Shown piece after piece: positions 17,001 through 24,056 of a stretch of DNA of 64,000 nucleotides. Below the pieces are notes generated by a model. The model saw nothing but the letters and a program-made list of their open reading frames with translations, was not told the DNA's origin and made no database searches. Source of the DNA: DATARR01 sp044868005. GTDB taxonomy: Bacteria; Acidobacteriota; Thermoanaerobaculia; Multivoradales; UBA5704. The first letter of the stretch is position 1. Every line of letters begins with the position of its first letter. The DNA is taken from the NCBI GenBank assembly GCA_044868005.1, contig JBIOVX010000237.1, forward strand, positions 5,782-69,781. Reading direction: 5' to 3'. The translations under genes and the position numbers were made by a program.

Positions 17001-17890
17001 GTCACCCTGATGAGGGTGTCCTGGTAGAGGGCCTCCACCTCTCCGGGGTTTTTCCGTAGGAAGCGCGCGTAGTCCTGCAAGCCCTCCACTTTGTGCAGGA
17101 TCATGCGGCGGGTGATGCGGCGGTAGAGGGTGCTCGTCTTGTAGAGGCTGAAATCGACTCCCTTGATCTTGCGGAGGATCTCCAGGATCTGGCCGAGGTC
17201 CGGCTCGCCCGCTGGCGCCTTGCGCCGCTCCGGCGCCACGTAAGGGTGCCGGGCGATGCGTCCGATCTCCCTGGCGATCTCGTCCGGGGGGAGCACGAAG
17301 TCCACGCAGCCGCTGGCGACCGCGCTCTGCGGCATGCTGCTCTGTTGGGCCGTGTTGTCCTGAGCGAAAGTGATCCCGCCCTCGGCCTTGATCGCCTCCA
17401 GCCCCAGAGTGCCGTCGGTGGCGGTGCCGGAGAGGATCACGCCGATCGCTCTGTGTCCCTGGTCTTCCGCCAGGGAGCGGAAGAAGAAATCGATGGGCCG
17501 GTACCGGCCGCGGGCTTCCTCCCGCGGAAGCAGTTTCAGGACCCCGCGCGAGATGATCATGTTGCGGTCGGGAGGGATGACGTAAACGCGGTTTGGCTTC
17601 ACCCGCGGCTCCGCCTGAACCTCCGTGACCGGCATCGCGGTCGTCCGGGACAAGATCTCCGCCAACAGGCTGGCGTGTTTGGGGGCCAGGTGCTGCACCA
17701 GGACGAAGGCCATGCCGGTATCGACCGGCAGCGCGCCGAGCATCTGGCTGAAGGCCTCCAGCCCGCCGGCCGAGGCGCCGACGCCGACGATCGGGAAAGG
17801 GGGGCTCGCAGCCTGCGCGCCGGCTTTCTTCGCAGGAGCTTCAGCCACGGCAGGCGGTGCCGGTGCGGTCTTGGGGCTTCTGCCGGCCAT
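14096..17890 (-). CDS. CheB-CheR-PAS-histidine kinase-receiver fusion protein
   Basis: 1264-residue cytoplasmic hybrid. CheB methylesterase occupies about 33-215, with catalytic Ser in 'GASAGG', His in 'VQHLAPKH' and Asp in 'SGTATDG'. CheR methyltransferase covers about 230-480, with the SAM site 'VPGCSTGEEAYS'. A long heptad coiled coil rich in 'NEELQS' repeats spans about 665-760, then PAS (about 765-870), HisKA with phospho-His in 'HELRNP' (about 896), HATPase (about 960-1120) and a receiver (about 1140-1264) with Asp in 'LLDIGLPG' and Lys in 'LTKPV'. Such fusions are known, and the coiled coil probably transmits state between the halves. No chemoreceptor or CheA/CheW gene is nearby, so a flagellar role is doubtful. 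A TATACCCT box ends nine bases before the ATG. Confidence 0.93.
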   Translation of the reverse strand: MAGRSPKTAPAPPAVAEAPAKKAGAQAASPPFPIVGVGASAGGLEAFSQMLGALPVDTGMAFVLVQHLAPKHASLLAEILSRTTAMPVTEVQAEPRVKPNRVYVIPPDRNMIISRGVLKLLPREEARGRYRPIDFFFRSLAEDQGHRAIGVILSGTATDGTLGLEAIKAEGGITFAQDNTAQQSSMPQSAVASGCVDFVLPPDEIAREIGRIARHPYVAPERRKAPAGEPDLGQILEILRKIKGVDFSLYKTSTLYRRITRRMILHKVEGLQDYARFLRKNPGEVEALYQDTLIRVTRFFRNPETFEALKAKVLPKLLKNRSGQEPLRVWVPGCSTGEEAYSIAIAELAAARGSQLPVQVFATDLNVECIDKARAGVYSQNITHDVSPERLRRFFAEVDGSYRISKPIRDMCVFARHNVLTDPPFSQIDLISCRNLLIYLEPALQQRLVERLHYALKPAGFLLLGSSEMIGSYRALFEAADAKHKIYAKKPGTHRTVLGQPAGRYQGRAEPGHGPGRLQPAGSDVRTEADRILMARYAPPGVLVNAELEILQFRGDTGPYLAPAPGKASLNLLRMTREGLLVTLRAAINKARKDNVPVREEGVRVEADGVTREVDLEVVPVKGSSAGEGGFLVLFEEPVPAPASLPRGKRDRGKAAKPRTKAAAEEEAAERENARLARELAATGEYLQSVIEQQEAANEELQSANEEVQSANEELQSINEELETSKEEIQSSNEELATVNDELQNRNLELNQLSNDLINLLGSVEMAIIMLGQDLRVRRFTPMAGEIFSLIPTDVGRPIGDIKLKLSVPDLEPFLAEVIATASPREREVQDSQGRWYSLRVRPYRTLEDKIEGVVILLVDVDKLKQLEKVLHQRVEELAAADRGKNEFLALLAHELRNPLAPLLNAAHVLQAEGADGAAVEQARKMMTRQIQNMTRLIEDLLEVSRINRGQISLRRERLELAVVLEQAVELTRHLIEARGQELSMSLPREPVYLDADPVRLEQVFGNLLNNASKFTPRGGHLWVTAELAAGGPEPPGEVVVRVRDDGIGIAPETLPRVFDLFVQADRSSDRARGGLGIGLTVVQRLVELHGGSVEAHSAGLGHGSELVVRLPVSAPASTAPERRGHAGDRIVVGPVLSPAAAPPRRVLVVDDNVDSAESLALLLRLKGHEVETAHDGPAALEKAGSFHPEVVLLDIGLPGLDGYQVASRLRQRRRTARALLVAVTGYGQEEDQRLSREAGFDHHLTKPVDLPVIYALLARSSKH

Positions 17891-17899
17891 ACAGAGACA

Positions 17900-17908
17900 A
17901 GGGTATAC
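17900..17908 (-). promoter_or_regulatory. TATACCCT -10-like box, CheB-CheR gene
   Basis: Reads TATACCCT on the minus strand, nine bases before the ATG at 17890, with no Shine-Dalgarno between. One of four such boxes in the window; see findings. Confidence 0.45.
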
Positions 17909-17935
17909 CGGATGGCCGGGAGATGAACAGACTCT

Positions 17936-17992
17936 GGCGGCCCTATGTGGCCGCCCTGCCCGCGAGCTAGGTAGAAACTACCCGATCGGTAG
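17936..17992. promoter_or_regulatory. Hairpin and palindromic operator candidates in a divergent region
   Basis: Between the divergent CheB-CheR and mltF genes. A hairpin GGCGGCC-CTATGT-GGCCGCC (17936-17955) belongs to the same small repeat family as the copy at 52857. It is followed by GGTAGAAACTACC (17970-17982), an inverted repeat with a three-base centre, and by the near-palindrome CTACCCGATCGGTAG (17978-17992). The site GTAGAAACTAC recurs at 27979. Confidence 0.45.
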
Positions 17993-18049
17993 CGAATGCT
18001 TGGACGAATGGCAGTCCCGGATGGCGTGCCGGCGCCTCGCCGGTGGATA

Positions 18050-19660
18050 ATGCCGCTCGTGAGGTCGGTGCTCCCCCTCGCCGCGGTCCTCCTCGCCTGC
18101 TCCTGCGGTGGCAAGGCGCCGCGCGAGCAGGCGGCTACCCCCGCCTCCCCGCCCGCCAGTGCCCCCGTTCCCAAGCCGCTGGAGGCGGCCGCCGCCGCCG
18201 CGCCGGCCGGACCTCCGGTGCGGCGCGATCTTCCCCAGATCGCGGATGACCGGACCCTCAACGTGCTCTTCACCTTCAACTCGACCGGCTATTTCATCTA
18301 CCGCGGGCAGACGATGGGCTACGAGTACGAGTTGCTCAGCCTGTTCGCCAGCGACTCCAAGCTGCGCCTCAAGCCGGTGGTCGCCCGCGACAGCCGGCTC
18401 CTCTTCGAACGCCTCAACCGTGGCGAGGCCGACGTCGTGGCGGCGCAGCTCGCCGCGTCGGCGACGGAGGAGGAAGTGTTGATGACCGACTCGCTGTACT
18501 CCACGACCCCGGTAGTGGTACAGCGCGGCGCGGGCTCGCCGGCGAGCGGGAAGTCCCCCACGGTCAAGGAGGCGCGAGCCCGCGAGGAGCGCGAGACGGA
18601 GCCTGAAGCGATCACCATCCGGGCGCGGCCGGTCTCCCGCCTCGCGGAGATGGCTGGAAAGCGGGTGCACATGGCGAGGGTGTCGCCCTACCGCCGGCGG
18701 CTGCTCGAGCTCAGCACCAAGCTCGCCGACGACATCGAGGTCGTCGAGGTGGACGAGTCGACCGACAAGCTGATCGAGCGCCTCGCGCAGGGGGACATCG
18801 CGTTCACCGTCGCCGCCGAGAACGTGGCCGCGCTACGCAAGGGCGAGTACAGCAACCTGGTGATCATTCCGGTGATCGGCCCCCGGCACCCGGTGGTCTG
18901 GGCGCTGCGCCGGAGCTCGCCCGAGCTCCACGACGCGCTGAACCGCTGGCTCGCCGCCAAGCGCAAGTCGGGATTGCTCAAAGTCCTCTACCGGAAGTAC
19001 TTCCTGGACCGCCGCGGTTATCGGACGCGGTCCACGAGCGGCTATCTCACGGCCGAGACCGGGCACCTGTCGCCCTTCGACGGCGCCTTCCGCGAGCACT
19101 CGCGCATCCCCGGCTGGGACTGGCGGTTGATCGGCGCGCAGGCGTACCAGGAGTCGCATTTCGATCCACGGGCGCGGTCGTGGGCCGGCGCCATCGGCCT
19201 GATGCAGCTCATGCCGCGCACGGCCCGCGAGCTACACATCGATCCGCACGATCCCGAGCAGAGCGTGGAGGGCGCCTGCCGCTACCTGAGAGCGCTCGAC
19301 GGCCGCTGGAAGGGCGAGGTGGTGCGCCCGGCGGAGCGCATCAAGTTCATCCTCGCCTCCTACAACGTCGGGCTCGGCCACGTCCAGGACGCCGTCCGCC
19401 TGGCGGTGAAGAACGGCGACGACCCGGCATCGTGGGAGGACGTCGCGTACTGGTTGATCGGCAAGTCCAAGCGGGCCGTGTACAACGACCCCGTCGTCAA
19501 GCACGGCTTCGCCCGCGGCATCGAGCCGGTCGGCTACGTCGACGCCATCCTCGGCCGCTGGGAACACTACCGGGAGCTGGTCAAGGACGAGCCGCCCGCG
19601 CCTACCGGCCAACGGCCTCCTAGAGAGAAAGCAAGCCGCAAACAGCCGCGATCACAATGA
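18050..19660 (+). CDS. mltF: Membrane-bound lytic murein transglycosylase F
   Basis: Lipoprotein enzyme that cleaves peptidoglycan glycan strands, releasing 1,6-anhydro products. From the chosen ATG the signal peptide has a lipobox 'LLAC', with a Pro/Ala-rich linker after it. A periplasmic solute-binding-protein-like regulatory domain (about 65-310, 'DRTLNVLFTFNSTGYFIY' onward) precedes a C-terminal SLT domain (about 345-510) with catalytic Glu in 'AQAYQESHF' and the 'GLMQLMPRTA' motif. This order is diagnostic of MltF. An in-frame ATG at 17996 would add 18 residues before the signal peptide and is disfavoured. The C-terminus is a basic tail. It stands alone and is convergent with the peroxidase gene 48 bases away. 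Confidence 0.9.
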   Translation: MPLVRSVLPLAAVLLACSCGGKAPREQAATPASPPASAPVPKPLEAAAAAAPAGPPVRRDLPQIADDRTLNVLFTFNSTGYFIYRGQTMGYEYELLSLFASDSKLRLKPVVARDSRLLFERLNRGEADVVAAQLAASATEEEVLMTDSLYSTTPVVVQRGAGSPASGKSPTVKEARAREERETEPEAITIRARPVSRLAEMAGKRVHMARVSPYRRRLLELSTKLADDIEVVEVDESTDKLIERLAQGDIAFTVAAENVAALRKGEYSNLVIIPVIGPRHPVVWALRRSSPELHDALNRWLAAKRKSGLLKVLYRKYFLDRRGYRTRSTSGYLTAETGHLSPFDGAFREHSRIPGWDWRLIGAQAYQESHFDPRARSWAGAIGLMQLMPRTARELHIDPHDPEQSVEGACRYLRALDGRWKGEVVRPAERIKFILASYNVGLGHVQDAVRLAVKNGDDPASWEDVAYWLIGKSKRAVYNDPVVKHGFARGIEPVGYVDAILGRWEHYRELVKDEPPAPTGQRPPREKASRKQPRSQ

Positions 19661-19708
19661 GAAGCCAGCGTGCCGTAGAGCACGGCGCCTCTCGCGCCAG
19701 GCATCGAG

Positions 19709-21040
19709 TCAGAGAGACTTCAAGTATTCGATGAGGCCGAGCCTCTCCTGCTCCGTCAGCCCCAACTTCAGGCACCGATCGTAGTGCTCGACCACCTCGC
19801 GGAGGCTGGCAAAGCGCCCATCGTGGTAGAAGCCGCCCTTCTGGTGCGTCCAGAGTCCGGCCAGCGGAGCCGTGCGATACATGTGAGTCGGCGAGCGGTC
19901 CGCCTGGAAGGAGTCCACGCAGATCTCGCTCGGCGCATGCAGGTTGTTGCCTGGCTCGGTGAAGAGCGGCGGAACGTGGCAGGTGCCGCACCGCGCTTTG
20001 CCGCTGAAGAGCTTGTCGCCGCGCATTGCCGCCGCCTTGTCGAAGCTGCCTTCCGTCGGCTGTGGTGGGGGAATGGCAAGCTGGTAGAAATGCAGCGCCG
20101 CGAGCTTCGCCGTGAGCATGTCGGGCTTGGTCCGCGTATTGCCGGCGCCGCTCTTGGCGGCCACGGGGTACTGCGTCTTGTCATTGAACCGGGCGTCGAA
20201 GAACGTGCCCTTGCCGTGCATCTCGGTGGCGCCGACATACGCATTCCAGTACGGGACCGAGCCGAAGCCCGTCCAGGTGTGCAGGTTCACCCCCGCCAAG
20301 CCGAACGCCGGTGGTATGAGCGTGCCGGCCTGTCCGCCGTCGGGCCGGAACGCCTTGCCGTCCTTGTCGAGCACCGCGTCGAAGCGGCCGGGGCCCCAAC
20401 TGAGGAGCACCTTCTTGACCGTGGCTTCGTCCACGCCGAGAAGGTCGGTGAAGGGCTTGAGGTTCGGAGACAGGGCCACGATCGCCCCAACGTTCAAGTC
20501 GCGGTTCGCCCAACCATCGAGCCGCTTGCCGATACCGGGTGCCAGGGAGTCGTCGACCGTGGAGTGGCAGAAGGCACACTGCAAGCCCAGCGAGGTCATG
20601 TTTCCTTTGCCGTCGACGAAGCCCTTGAGACCGACCACCGCGTCCAACTCGAGCAGAGCGATCGTCGTCGCGGGATCGTCGAGATTGACCTTGCCGGCCT
20701 TGAGCTCAGCCTGCAACGGTGCGGGCAGCGCGTCGACATCCACTTTCAGTCCGACGGCAAGCGCCGTCTTCGGGCTCACTCCGCCGCCCACCCCGCCGTG
20801 TTTTTCACCCGCGATGGCTTTGTGCAGCTGGAGGGCGTCACCCCAGAATGCCTCGCTGCCGAAGGTGTCGAAGCGAAAAATGCGGCGGCCCTCCTGGATC
20901 ATCTGCTGCGCGTGGGCGCCGATCAGACGATCGTTGGCGGAAAGGGCCTTGTCTTGATCGTCGGCGCTGGTTCGGGAGCCGGCAAGCAGACCGATTGCGG
21001 TCAACAGCGCTACCACAGAGAGGGCTGCTCTGTATCTCAT
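19709..21040 (-). CDS. Di-haem cytochrome c peroxidase / MauG-family protein
   Basis: Periplasmic di-haem protein of 443 residues. A signal peptide ends near 'GSRTSADD'. There are two CXXCH sites, 'CAFCH' (N-terminal domain) and 'CGTCH' (C-terminal domain), as in bacterial cytochrome c peroxidases. The C-terminal domain carries 'YRTAPLAGLWTH' and 'FYHDGRF', typical of this family. It would reduce hydrogen peroxide with electrons from a small cytochrome, or oxidise another protein as MauG does. Start at 21040 is chosen because AGGAGG precedes it; a longer frame begins at 21118. The cupredoxin at 1411 is too far away to be called a partner. Confidence 0.88.
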   Translation of the reverse strand: MRYRAALSVVALLTAIGLLAGSRTSADDQDKALSANDRLIGAHAQQMIQEGRRIFRFDTFGSEAFWGDALQLHKAIAGEKHGGVGGGVSPKTALAVGLKVDVDALPAPLQAELKAGKVNLDDPATTIALLELDAVVGLKGFVDGKGNMTSLGLQCAFCHSTVDDSLAPGIGKRLDGWANRDLNVGAIVALSPNLKPFTDLLGVDEATVKKVLLSWGPGRFDAVLDKDGKAFRPDGGQAGTLIPPAFGLAGVNLHTWTGFGSVPYWNAYVGATEMHGKGTFFDARFNDKTQYPVAAKSGAGNTRTKPDMLTAKLAALHFYQLAIPPPQPTEGSFDKAAAMRGDKLFSGKARCGTCHVPPLFTEPGNNLHAPSEICVDSFQADRSPTHMYRTAPLAGLWTHQKGGFYHDGRFASLREVVEHYDRCLKLGLTEQERLGLIEYLKSL

Positions 21041-21168
21041 GGGTTCCTCCTGTCGGTGAGCTTTGGGCGGTCGAGTCTCCGCATCGCGGGGTGCGGCCTC
21101 GTTGAGTATGTCCCGCAACCGCGATGCGAGGTTTCCACGCTGGCCGAGGAGATTGCGCGCCGCGGAGC

Positions 21169-21240
21169 GCTGCCGCGGGCGCCGTCAAGTCGGCCGAGGC
21201 ACAGGCCCTCACCAAGGGTGATGTCTGTCTCCCTGGCCCT
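21169..21240 (+). pseudogene. Fragment of a second copy of the 23468-23914 gene
   Basis: About 70 bases closely match the 3' part of the secreted-protein gene at 23468 (compare 23780-23846) and encode 'AAGAVKSAEAQALTKGDV'. A four-base TGTC insertion relative to the intact copy breaks the frame before the rest can be read, and the N-terminal part is absent. It is a dead remnant on the plus strand, squeezed between two minus-strand genes. Confidence 0.75.
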
Positions 21241-21243
21241 AGA

Positions 21244-22065
21244 CTACGCCGCTTGCCTGCGCAGCGCTGGCCGCACCAGCAGGAACCCTCCCAGCAGGAG
21301 GATCCACGAGTTGAGGTAGGCCCAGATCAGGAACAGTACCATGCTGCCCAACGCGCCATAGAGCTGCGTGGCGCTCCACAGAACTGCGACGGCCCAGGAG
21401 AAACCCAGGCCGGCGCCGATCCAGCCCAGCGCGGCCAGCAGTGCAGCAAGAGCCAGCCGGAGCGCGCCCACCCGCCGGCCCGCCACCACACGGTAAGTCA
21501 GGCAGATGGCGCTGAACAGCACGCCGGCGGAAAGGGATGCACGCAGCGCCACAAAGGCCGACAGGGACAGGGCCGACAGCGCGGGGAGACGTAACAGTCC
21601 CCTCTCGATGGCCGGCGCCAAGAGGAGGAAGCACGCCGTCGCCACCAACGCCACGCTCCAGACCAGCAGCAGCAGCAGCGAGCGAGCCGCCCCGCGCCAG
21701 CCCTGCGCCGGTGGGGTGACGTCGCCGGCGATCGTCGTGCCCAGCGTGCCTACGCACAGCGACATGAAGCGAAATGAGGTCCACAGCGCGAACAGGAACC
21801 CGGCCGTCAGCCACCCCTGGCTGGCCGACGAGCGCGCCCAGCGCACCATCTCGCCCACGTCGGCGTGCGACTCCGTCGGCATCACGCCGCGCAGCACCTC
21901 CTCGATCGATGTGCTCAAGTCGAGGGGAATCCAGCGGCTGACCAGCGCGATGGAGATGCCGACGAAGGGCACCAGCGACAGCGCCAGGAAGAAGGCCATC
22001 TTAGCGGCGCCGCTGTCGGCCAGCGCCAACCTCGCCGCCGCAGCCTTGGGCTTGGCCCAGTCCAT
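21244..22065 (-). CDS. YihY/BrkB-family inner-membrane protein
   Basis: 273 residues with six predicted membrane helices in the YihY/virulence-factor BrkB pattern: 'KMAFFLALSLVPF' in the first helix, 'RWARSSASQGWLTAGFLFALWTS' region (the family's conserved Ser/Gly block), and 'LYGALGSMVLFLIWAYL' near the end. Members are often mis-annotated as ribonuclease BN; the true role is unknown and may be transport. It diverges from the AI-2E-type transporter gene across 146 bases, so the two may share control. No strong Shine-Dalgarno precedes the ATG. Confidence 0.88.
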   Translation of the reverse strand: MDWAKPKAAAARLALADSGAAKMAFFLALSLVPFVGISIALVSRWIPLDLSTSIEEVLRGVMPTESHADVGEMVRWARSSASQGWLTAGFLFALWTSFRFMSLCVGTLGTTIAGDVTPPAQGWRGAARSLLLLLVWSVALVATACFLLLAPAIERGLLRLPALSALSLSAFVALRASLSAGVLFSAICLTYRVVAGRRVGALRLALAALLAALGWIGAGLGFSWAVAVLWSATQLYGALGSMVLFLIWAYLNSWILLLGGFLLVRPALRRQAA

Positions 22066-22211
22066 GATTGGCGAGGTATAGCACGCCGCGCCGATTGGCG
22101 CGCTTCTTGCGGTGAAACGACTTAGCAGCTCTCCCTGAGCCCTGTGTAGAACTGCGGTTCTCTTGACGACGGCGAGACGACCAGTTGCGGGGCAGATCAG
22201 GGCCGCGACCT

Positions 22212-23348
22212 ATGCTGGATCCAAAACCATCTGAGCCCGTCCCGGAGCAACGCGAGTGGCGGCTCGCCGGCCTCATCGCCTTCGGGCTGTTGGCTCTCCT
22301 GGTGCTCGCGGCCGCCTTCCTCATCCTCTGGCCCTTCCTCTCCGCCATCGTGGTAGGGGCGATCCTCGTCATTCTGACCTATCCGAGCTACCGACGCCTC
22401 CTGGCGCGGTTGCATGGGCGGTCCCAACTGGCGGCGCTCCTGATGCTGGTCGGTGCCACCTTCCTGCTGGTCCTGCCGACCGTGCTCATCGTCATCCTGG
22501 TGATCGGCCAAGCCAAGCTGCTGATCGACAAGCTGCAAAGCGGCGAGGCCCAAGCGATGCTCGCCTCGTTCGACCTGGCCGGCCGGCTGAGCTTCCTCAC
22601 CCGTCGTATCCCAAGCTTCGATCCCGCCACGCTCAGCCCCGAGCGGATGATCCTGCCGCTCCTGCGGCAGGTGCCCGGCTGGGTCCAGCAACACGGCCAG
22701 GCCGTCCTTGGCGGACTCGCCGGCTTGGTGGTCGGCATCTTCCTCGTCCTGCTTTCGGCGTACTTCTTCTTCGTCGAGGGAGAGGGCATCCTGCGCGAGC
22801 TCGAGGCCCTGTCGCCGCTGCCGCGCCGCTACGGCCGCCAATTCGCGGCGAGGCTCGAAGCGGTCATCGAGGCGACCTTTCGCGGCCAACTGATGACCTC
22901 CCTGGCGCAGGCGATCGCCATCACGGTCGGTCTGGCGATCGCGCGGGTACCCGGGGCGCTCCTCTGGGGAGCGGTCGCTGCGGTCCTCTCGCTCTTGCCG
23001 ATGGTGGGCGCCGCGGTCGTGTGGGTGCCGGCTACGATCTACCTTGCGGTCGCGGCCTCCCTGGGCCACCGCAGCTACGGCTGGGCTATCTTCCTCGCGC
23101 TATGGGGGCTGCTCGTGGTGTCGACGATCGACAACGTGATCCGTCCCTGGGCGATGAAGGGAAAGGCGCAACTGCCTGCCATTCCTCTACTCTTCGCCGT
23201 CCTCGGCGGCTTACAGGCCTTCGGCTTCGTGGGTCTGGTCATCGGGCCCCTCGTCTTCTCGCTGCTCAAATCGATCCTCGACATCTACAAGGAGTCGCTC
23301 CAGCCGGCGCCTCCCGACACGTCCGCGGACGCTGCCACCGGCGCTTGA
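22212..23348 (+). CDS. AI-2E/PerM-family transporter
   Basis: 378-residue membrane protein of the AI-2E exporter (TqsA/PerM, UPF0118) family. Helix pair at the N-terminus ('FLSAIVVGAILVILTYPSYRRLL'-type start, about 20-60), a soluble loop (about 110-160), then the conserved C-terminal helices with 'FRGQLMTSLAQAIAITVGL', 'WGAVAAVLSLLPMVGA' and 'DNVIRPWAMKGKAQLPA'. The last is the family signature 'DN..rP'. Substrates range from signalling molecules to ions and cannot be told here. ATG at 22212 is preferred to the in-frame TTG at 22185. Stands alone. Confidence 0.87.
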   Translation: MLDPKPSEPVPEQREWRLAGLIAFGLLALLVLAAAFLILWPFLSAIVVGAILVILTYPSYRRLLARLHGRSQLAALLMLVGATFLLVLPTVLIVILVIGQAKLLIDKLQSGEAQAMLASFDLAGRLSFLTRRIPSFDPATLSPERMILPLLRQVPGWVQQHGQAVLGGLAGLVVGIFLVLLSAYFFFVEGEGILRELEALSPLPRRYGRQFAARLEAVIEATFRGQLMTSLAQAIAITVGLAIARVPGALLWGAVAAVLSLLPMVGAAVVWVPATIYLAVAASLGHRSYGWAIFLALWGLLVVSTIDNVIRPWAMKGKAQLPAIPLLFAVLGGLQAFGFVGLVIGPLVFSLLKSILDIYKESLQPAPPDTSADAATGA

Positions 23349-23467
23349 CGTGGCTCGCTTCGTGCAATGAATCAATTTGGCTTCACATTAGAGTTCCGGC
23401 CCTCTCTCGCGGCAGGTGTTGCGCGCCAGAGCCCTCCGAGAACTAACACCTACTGGAAGGATCGCTC

Positions 23468-23914
23468 ATGAAACGACAAATGATTCTGGGTCTCTCGGCC
23501 CTCTTACTCTCCCTGATCGCGGTGGCTCCGGCCGCCGGCGACGTGGGCAAGACGACGATCTGCCGGATGGACTACACGCTCAAGGGTTGGTCGGCTTTTT
23601 ACAAGACGTCGCGCGGATCGGGAACGATCACCTGTGACAACGGTCAGACGGCGAGAGCGAAGATCTCCGCCAAGGGTGGCGGCCTGACGGCCGGCAAGTC
23701 CGAGATCCGCGACGGTCACGGCCAGTTCTCCGAGGTCGCCGACATCAAGGAGCTGTTCGGCAGCTACGCCACCGCCACCGCCGCCGCGGGCGCCGTCAAG
23801 TCTGCCGAGGCGCAGGCCCTCACCAAGGGAGACGTCTCCCTGGCCCTGGCCGGCAACGGGACGGGTATGGAGCTCGGCGTGAGCTTCGGCAAGTTCAAGA
23901 TCACCAGACGGTGA
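23468..23914 (+). CDS. Small secreted protein, unknown function
   Basis: 148 residues with a clear signal peptide (cleavage near 'PAAGDVG'). The mature part has two Cys ('TTICRMDY' and 'GTITCDNGQ') that could form a disulfide, and a Gly/Ala-rich beta-type C-terminal half ending 'ELGVSFGKFKITRR'. The 'GxGTITCxNGQ' block loosely resembles envelope proteins such as EipA/DUF1134, but this is weak. GGAAGGA precedes the ATG. A truncated copy of its 3' part lies 2.3 kb upstream at 21169, so the gene has been duplicated and one copy lost. It is followed by the two-component system 142 bases on. Confidence 0.7.
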   Translation: MKRQMILGLSALLLSLIAVAPAAGDVGKTTICRMDYTLKGWSAFYKTSRGSGTITCDNGQTARAKISAKGGGLTAGKSEIRDGHGQFSEVADIKELFGSYATATAAAGAVKSAEAQALTKGDVSLALAGNGTGMELGVSFGKFKITRR

Positions 23915-24056
23915 TCCCCTCGGCCGGCCGCCGCGCCTGCACGAGCGGCGGCCGTGACGCGAGCTTGAAGTCCCCGGACCGGAGGGCGGAACCGCCAGCC
24001 GGCCGGGGTTTTCGGTTGATAGAGTCCGAGTCCGTCACACCCGTGAGGAAGGTCTG

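Noticed and set aside
15293..17059. Plus-strand frame of about 590 codons opposite the CheB-CheR gene
   Set aside because: Leu/Gln-rich mirror of the coiled coil and CheR regions; shadow.
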